Assembly: GCF_000764655.1 (NCBI RefSeq)
Contig: NZ_JRGL01000161.1
Span: 1 to 64,000, forward strand
Direction: 5' to 3'
Length of the DNA stretch: 64,000 bases
Source: Aeromonas aquatica
Lineage (GTDB): Bacteria; Pseudomonadota; Gammaproteobacteria; Enterobacterales; Aeromonadaceae
The notes below the pieces were generated by a model. The model was not told where the DNA came from and ran no database searches. It saw nothing but the letters and a program-made list of their open reading frames with translations. Positions 59,814 through 64,000 of this stretch are shown one piece after another. Position 1 is the stretch's first letter; every line of letters starts with the position of its first letter. The translations under genes and the position numbers were made by a program.

Positions 59814-60129
59814 AGCGTCAATTCCTGAGTACGAAATAAGGGTTGGGGTCAGGTGGCGATCGGTCCTTGGTGGATCTGACCAGTCTCAACCTACTCCGAC
59901 AAAAATCGTGCTGATTATTAGCCCTAAAGTAGTATTTTTCTTTGATCTACCTCCCCATCTTGAAATTTAACGCTCTGCAACGCGGTGGTGCTCTGCGGCT
60001 TTGTCAGGGGGCGCAGCGACAGCAGGTGACAGCGCCCAGGATCGCGGTTAATCTCCCACCCTGAGTATTAATTCATTGATTCTTAATTGAATTCACGCTG
60101 GGACTCACAAGGGGCAAGACTGCGGAAAG
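59814..60129. other. divergent region between dcuC and the DUF922 gene
   Basis: About 316 bases, AT-rich in the middle. TTGATCTACC near 59942 faintly resembles half an FNR site (TTGAT), but the second half is missing. Confidence 0.3.
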
Positions 60130-60735
60130 ATGGGACTCTTCACTAAGACAGGCGTGGTGGCTGCCTTGATGTTCGCCGCCGCAAGCGGGGCCGAGCCTTC
60201 CCATTATGCCGGCGTCAGGCTAGCCCCCGACATCAAGGTGGATTTCCAGTTTTATCGGGTCTCCGGCACCGATGTCGCCGCCGTCATGAACCAGATAGCC
60301 AAACAGGGGGCCGCTCAGGCCGACGGCCACATCGGCAGGGCCAGCTATCAGCTCTCCTGGCAGTTGCAGACGAGGCCGACCGCCAGCCGCTGCGAGCTGG
60401 AGCAGAGCGGCGTGACGGCGCGCATTCAGGTGCGGGTGCCGAACTGGATGGACAAGGCCAAGGCATCCGCCGCCGAGCGGCAGAAGTGGGACAAGCTGGT
60501 GGCCGCCATGTTCGACTACGAGAGCCGCCACAAGGACATACTGCTGGAGAGCGTCAGCCAGCTTGGTACCCGGCTCGCCCAGTTGCCGGTGACGCGCGAT
60601 TGCGCCGCCCTGCAGTCGCAAGGCTGGCAAGAGGGGCAGGCGGTGCTGAACAGCACCCGTGCACGCTTTGCCGCGCTGGCGCAGCAGACCGAGGGGGGTC
60701 GCAAGCTCGGGCTGGTGTGGCCGAAACCGAGCTGA
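60130..60735 (+). CDS. DUF922 secreted protein with altered HExxH motif
   Basis: The 201-residue protein has a signal peptide (1-21) and a DUF922-like domain. Family members carry an HExxH-type zinc motif in a helix; here the matching helix (WDKLVAAMFDYESRHKDIL) reads Y130-E131-S-R-H134, so the first His is Tyr. The helix keeps its Glu and second His, and two Cys (C88, C157) could pair. Protease action is therefore doubtful; the fold may have another role. Confidence 0.7.
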   Translation: MGLFTKTGVVAALMFAAASGAEPSHYAGVRLAPDIKVDFQFYRVSGTDVAAVMNQIAKQGAAQADGHIGRASYQLSWQLQTRPTASRCELEQSGVTARIQVRVPNWMDKAKASAAERQKWDKLVAAMFDYESRHKDILLESVSQLGTRLAQLPVTRDCAALQSQGWQEGQAVLNSTRARFAALAQQTEGGRKLGLVWPKPS

Positions 60736-60756
60736 TCCACCTTCTTATGGGATCAA

Positions 60757-60788
60757 AAAACGGGCTGTCCGCAAGGACAGCCCGTTTT
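60757..60788. terminator. bidirectional terminator
   Basis: AAAACGGGCTGTCC pairs perfectly with GGACAGCCCGTTTT around a GCAA loop, serving the DUF922 gene and the converging mnmC. Confidence 0.93.
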
Positions 60789-60836
60789 CATTGGCAGCGA
60801 CCATGAGGGGTGGCTACCGGCTCTGGCGAGCGAGGG

Positions 60837-62888
60837 TTAGCCGCGCAGCGGCTTGCCCTTGAGCAGCTTGCGCACCCAGTAACGGGCGGGATGCAGCGCC
60901 TCCAGCAGGTCGGTCGGCAGCGGCAGGGGATCCCCACAGATCTCGCTGGCGACCAGCTCGCCACACAGGGGCGCCGAACAAAGTCCCCGCGAACCGAGCG
61001 CCCCTAGCACGAACAGGCCGGGGTGCAGCGGCAAGGGCGCGGCATCCGCCTGCCGGGTTCTGAGGTGGGCGTAATGCTCCTCAAGCTGTGCCAACCTGAC
61101 GACGGGCCCCGCCACCGGCAGGTGATCCCGGCTGGCGCAGCGCACCCCGACGCGCGCCTCACCGCCGCTCACATCCACCTCGCTTGGCCAGACCGCCTCC
61201 GGCAGGCAGGCCTGCAACCGGCTTTGGTTCTGAGCCTGCTCCTCGGGGCTGTAGTCGGTCCCGCTCTGGTTGCGGCCGTAGCTGGCGCCGATGCAGTGCG
61301 CTCCGTTGTGGGCCGGGGTGAGATAGCCGTCGTAGCAGAGCACCGTCTTGAGGCGACTCAAACTGGCGGTGGTCGGCACATGGCTCACCTGACCGCGCAC
61401 CGGATAGAGCGGCAGCTCGGCGAAGGGCAACAGCGCGGGCAACTGATGGCCTGCGGCAACCACCAGGGTGGGGGCCTGCCAATGGCGACCCTCCCGACTT
61501 TCCACTCGCCAGCCGCCCTCCAGCTCGCTGAGCGCCGTGATTTCGGCGCCGTATTCCAGTCGCAGCAACCCGGTCGCTTGCGCCTCGGCCAGCGCCGCGC
61601 GGGTCAGATCCGCCGGACAGAGCCAGCCCCCCAGGGGGTAGATGACGCCACCATGGCCACAGGGCAGGCCGCTGCGTTGTTCCACCTCGGCGGCATCGAG
61701 CGGGCGCATCAGCGCGGGCGGGAAGGGGCCCTGACTCATCTTGGCGAGCTTGGCGGCAGACTTGTCGTCGTAGCCCAGTTGCACCACGCCACCCTGTGAT
61801 CCCTTATCCGAGTCCTCCCCCAGCCCGAAGGCGATGGCGTGGTGCCTGGCAAGGGCCAGCAGACGATTGCGGGCATAACCAAACGCCAGGGCATAGAAGC
61901 GGGAAAGGGCGTCGTGCTCCCCATTGAGCAGCGGATAGAGCGCCCCCTGGCGGTTGCCGGAGGCGCCGGTGGCTGGCTCGTCGCCCTCGCACAGCAGGGT
62001 GACAGCGCGGCCCCGCTCCACCAGTGAGAGCGCCGCCATGGCCGAGGCGATGCCGCCGCCGATGATCAACACCTCGCCGGTGCTGTTGGCTTCGGTGCGG
62101 GCATACCAGGGGGCTATGGTGGGCTCGGGCATCTTGCCCTCCCGCATCCCCGCCAGCATCTCCCGCTTGCTGCCGTGCCCCTTGACCTTCTTCGCACCAA
62201 AACCGGCGGCAATCAGCCCGCGCCGCACGAAGCCGGCGCAGGTGAAGGTCGAGATGGTGGCGGCGGGGCGGGCGAGGCGGGCGAGGCCGTCGAACAACTC
62301 TTGCGTCCACATCTCGGGATTCTTGGCGGGGGAGAAGCCATCCAGATACCAGGCATCCACCAAGCCGTGTGGACCCTGGGGCACCAGGGGCAGGGTGTCT
62401 TTGATGTCGCCAAACCAGAGGTCGAGCCGAACTCGGCCCTCGGCGAACTGCAGGCGGTGACAGCCCTCGATAGGCAGTGGCCACTGCTCGATGAGCGCCT
62501 GACTCAAGGACGCAAGCTCCGGCCAGGCTCCTAGCGCCTTGCCAAGGTCTGCCTGGGTGAGAGGGTATTTTTCGAAGCTGATAAAGTGCAGGCGAGCGCA
62601 GCGCTCGGGGTCGCTTCCCTGTTCCAAAAAGGCGGCCATTGTCGCCAGAAAGTTAAGGCCTGTGCCGAAACCTGTTTCGCCAATCACGAAATTGTCACTA
62701 TCGTGGTGTGAAAATCGCGCCGGTAACCGGTTTTGCTGTAAAAAGACGTAGCGGGTTTCACTTAGACCGTTATCATTGGAAAAGTACACATCCCCGAACT
62801 CACTGGAGACTGGAGTTCCCGCTTCATTCCAGTCCAATCGGGCATGATGTAAGGATGTTTGACTCACGTTTTCCTCTGCTCGCGTCAT
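60837..62888 (-). CDS. mnmC: bifunctional tRNA mnm5s2U biosynthesis protein MnmC
   Basis: MnmC makes the last two steps of 5-methylaminomethyl-2-thiouridine at tRNA wobble position 34. The 683-residue protein has the N-terminal methyltransferase (Mnm[14 protein letters not shown] about 69-81, [15 protein letters not shown] near 177-191) and the C-terminal FAD-dependent oxidase ([17 protein letters not shown] about 272-288; [16 protein letters not shown] near 640). The order and length match E. coli, as does its divergent position to fabB. Confidence 0.96.
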   Translation of the reverse strand: MTRAEENVSQTSLHHARLDWNEAGTPVSSEFGDVYFSNDNGLSETRYVFLQQNRLPARFSHHDSDNFVIGETGFGTGLNFLATMAAFLEQGSDPERCARLHFISFEKYPLTQADLGKALGAWPELASLSQALIEQWPLPIEGCHRLQFAEGRVRLDLWFGDIKDTLPLVPQGPHGLVDAWYLDGFSPAKNPEMWTQELFDGLARLARPAATISTFTCAGFVRRGLIAAGFGAKKVKGHGSKREMLAGMREGKMPEPTIAPWYARTEANSTGEVLIIGGGIASAMAALSLVERGRAVTLLCEGDEPATGASGNRQGALYPLLNGEHDALSRFYALAFGYARNRLLALARHHAIAFGLGEDSDKGSQGGVVQLGYDDKSAAKLAKMSQGPFPPALMRPLDAAEVEQRSGLPCGHGGVIYPLGGWLCPADLTRAALAEAQATGLLRLEYGAEITALSELEGGWRVESREGRHWQAPTLVVAAGHQLPALLPFAELPLYPVRGQVSHVPTTASLSRLKTVLCYDGYLTPAHNGAHCIGASYGRNQSGTDYSPEEQAQNQSRLQACLPEAVWPSEVDVSGGEARVGVRCASRDHLPVAGPVVRLAQLEEHYAHLRTRQADAAPLPLHPGLFVLGALGSRGLCSAPLCGELVASEICGDPLPLPTDLLEALHPARYWVRKLLKGKPLRG

Positions 62889-62978
62889 AAATTCGCGGGC
62901 ATTCTACGTGAAAGCAGACCAGTTTGGCAGCCGAAAGCGGGTAGACTCGGTGCCAGTTTTTCCAGACGAGATGAATTA

Positions 62979-64000
62979 ATGAGAAGAGCAGTGATCACCG
63001 GTATCGGCGTCATCTCCAGTATCGGCAACAACAAGGAAGAAGTGCTGGCCTCCCTGAAAGCAGGCAAATCCGGCATCACCTATTCCGAGCAGTTTGAACA
63101 ATACAACCTGCGCAGCCGTGTCTGGGGTAACATCAAACTCGATCCGTCTGAACTGATCGACCGTAAAGTCATGCGTTTCATGGGCGACGCCGCCGCGTAT
63201 GCCTATCTCTCCATGCAGCAGGCCATCGACGACGCCGGGCTGCCGGAGGATCAGGTCTCCAACGAGCGCACCGGCATCGTGGTCGGCTCTGGCGGTGCGT
63301 CCGGCAAGAACACCTCGGAGTCTGCGGATATTGCCCGTGAGAAAGGCGTCAAGCGCGTGGGTCCCTACATGGTGCCGCGCACCATGTCCTCCACCACCTC
63401 TGCCTGCCTGGCCACCCCGTTCAAGATCAAGGGTGTCAACTACACAATCAGCTCCGCCTGTGCCACCTCTGCCCACTGCATAGGTCACGCCCTGGAGCTG
63501 ATCCAGCTTGGCAAGCAGGACATCGTCTTCGCCGGCGGCGGCGAGGAGCTGGACTGGTCTTCCACCATCCAGTTCGATGCCATGGGCGCCCTTTCCACCA
63601 AGTACAATGACACCCCGGAAAAGGCGTCCCGTACCTATGATGCGGACCGCGACGGTTTCGTCATCTCCGGTGGCGGCGGCATCCTGGTGGTCGAGGAGCT
63701 GGAGCATGCCCTGGCCCGTGGTGCTCACATCTACGCCGAGATCACCGGCTACGGTGCCACTTCCGACGGCTACGACATGGTCGCGCCGAGCGGTGAAGGC
63801 GCGGTGCGTTGCATGAAGATGGCGATGAAGGACGTCGGCTCCGTGGACTACATCAACACCCACGGTACTTCCACCCCGGTCGGTGATACCAAGGAGCTGG
63901 AAGCCATTCAGACTCTGTTTGGCAGCAATGCGCCCAAGCTCTCTGCCACCAAGGCCATGACGGGTCATGCCCTGGGCGCCGCCGGTGTGCACGAGGCCGT
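62979..64000 (+). CDS. fabB: beta-ketoacyl-ACP synthase I (5' part, runs off the window)
   Basis: FabB condenses malonyl-ACP with acyl-ACP and is needed for unsaturated fatty acids. The frame from ATG 62979 is open to the window end (340 codons of about 405). It begins [18 protein letters not shown]; the nucleophile is in [11 protein letters not shown], and two His lie in INTHGTSTP and TGHALGAAG. The gene diverges from mnmC with about 90 bases between, as in E. coli. Confidence 0.97.
   Translation, partial: MRRAVITGIGVISSIGNNKEEVLASLKAGKSGITYSEQFEQYNLRSRVWGNIKLDPSELIDRKVMRFMGDAAAYAYLSMQQAIDDAGLPEDQVSNERTGIVVGSGGASGKNTSESADIAREKGVKRVGPYMVPRTMSSTTSACLATPFKIKGVNYTISSACATSAHCIGHALELIQLGKQDIVFAGGGEELDWSSTIQFDAMGALSTKYNDTPEKASRTYDADRDGFVISGGGGILVVEELEHALARGAHIYAEITGYGATSDGYDMVAPSGEGAVRCMKMAMKDVGSVDYINTHGTSTPVGDTKELEAIQTLFGSNAPKLSATKAMTGHALGAAGVHEA

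Noticed and set aside
59935-59965. FNR site for dcuC
   Set aside because: Only one half-site-like TTGAT is present; the second half (ATCAA at the right spacing) is missing.
1-64000. tRNA, rRNA or insertion sequence
   Set aside because: I saw no cloverleaf-like sequence with a CCA end, no rRNA core sequence and no transposase gene anywhere in the window.

Overview
The window looks like part of a gamma-proteobacterial chromosome of about 60% GC, most likely Aeromonas. This is inferred from gene content (divergent mnmC/fabB, dcuC, brnQ, mprF-virJ, a kdgR/kduI/kduD/kdgM uronate locus) and codon use, not from a marker gene.

Region 1 (1 to about 25.8 kb) is the late half of a lambda-type prophage. 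From left to right it holds the 3' end of an unidentified gene; an SOS-controlled umuDC operon with a divergent SRAP gene; a small hydrophobic protein; a lysis cassette (holin, SAR endolysin, Rz with nested Rz1); a site closely resembling lambda cosN; then packaging genes (Nu1-like, gpA-like, gpW-like), portal, a ClpP-type protease fused to the major capsid protein, a DUF2190 cement protein, tail genes (Z, U, tube, G/GT with a -1 frameshift, tape measure, tail tip, a repeat-rich J-like protein), a side fibre and two small genes, one resembling a parvovirus-type phospholipase A2. The order S-R-Rz-cos-A...J is that of integrated lambda. Integrase, repressor and replication genes would lie left of the window.

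Region 2 (26 to 36.5 kb) is chromosomal: a membrane NERD protein, a PrpA-like phosphatase, a flavin reductase, an mprF-virJ pair (lysyl-phosphatidylglycerol synthesis and probable turnover), an operon of YbdL-like aminotransferase, omega-amidase-like hydrolase and amino-acid binding protein, and a LysR regulator.

Region 3 (36.6 to 50.2 kb) is an unsaturated-uronate utilisation locus: eda, kdgK, kdgR, kduD, kduI, a SemiSWEET-like protein, a TIM-barrel isomerase-like protein, a glucose-superfamily PTS EIICB, a GH105 hydrolase, an unrecognised 821-residue cytoplasmic protein, and a KdgM-type porin. KdgR-like boxes (GAAA-N5-TTTC type) lie at the kdgK, kduI and kdgM promoters. The predicted flow is porin uptake, inner-membrane PTS import, cytoplasmic removal of the unsaturated uronate, then KduI, KduD, KdgK and Eda to pyruvate plus glyceraldehyde-3-phosphate. 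PTS import of such a substrate and the large unknown protein are the most novel parts.

Region 4 (50.5 to 64 kb) holds brnQ, an SOS-boxed dinI, two metallopeptidase-like genes, a GT-C membrane glycosyltransferase preceded by a 109-bp tandem repeat, an UshA-like nucleotidase without signal peptide, dcuC, a DUF922 protein with a degenerate zinc motif, mnmC, and the 5' part of fabB.
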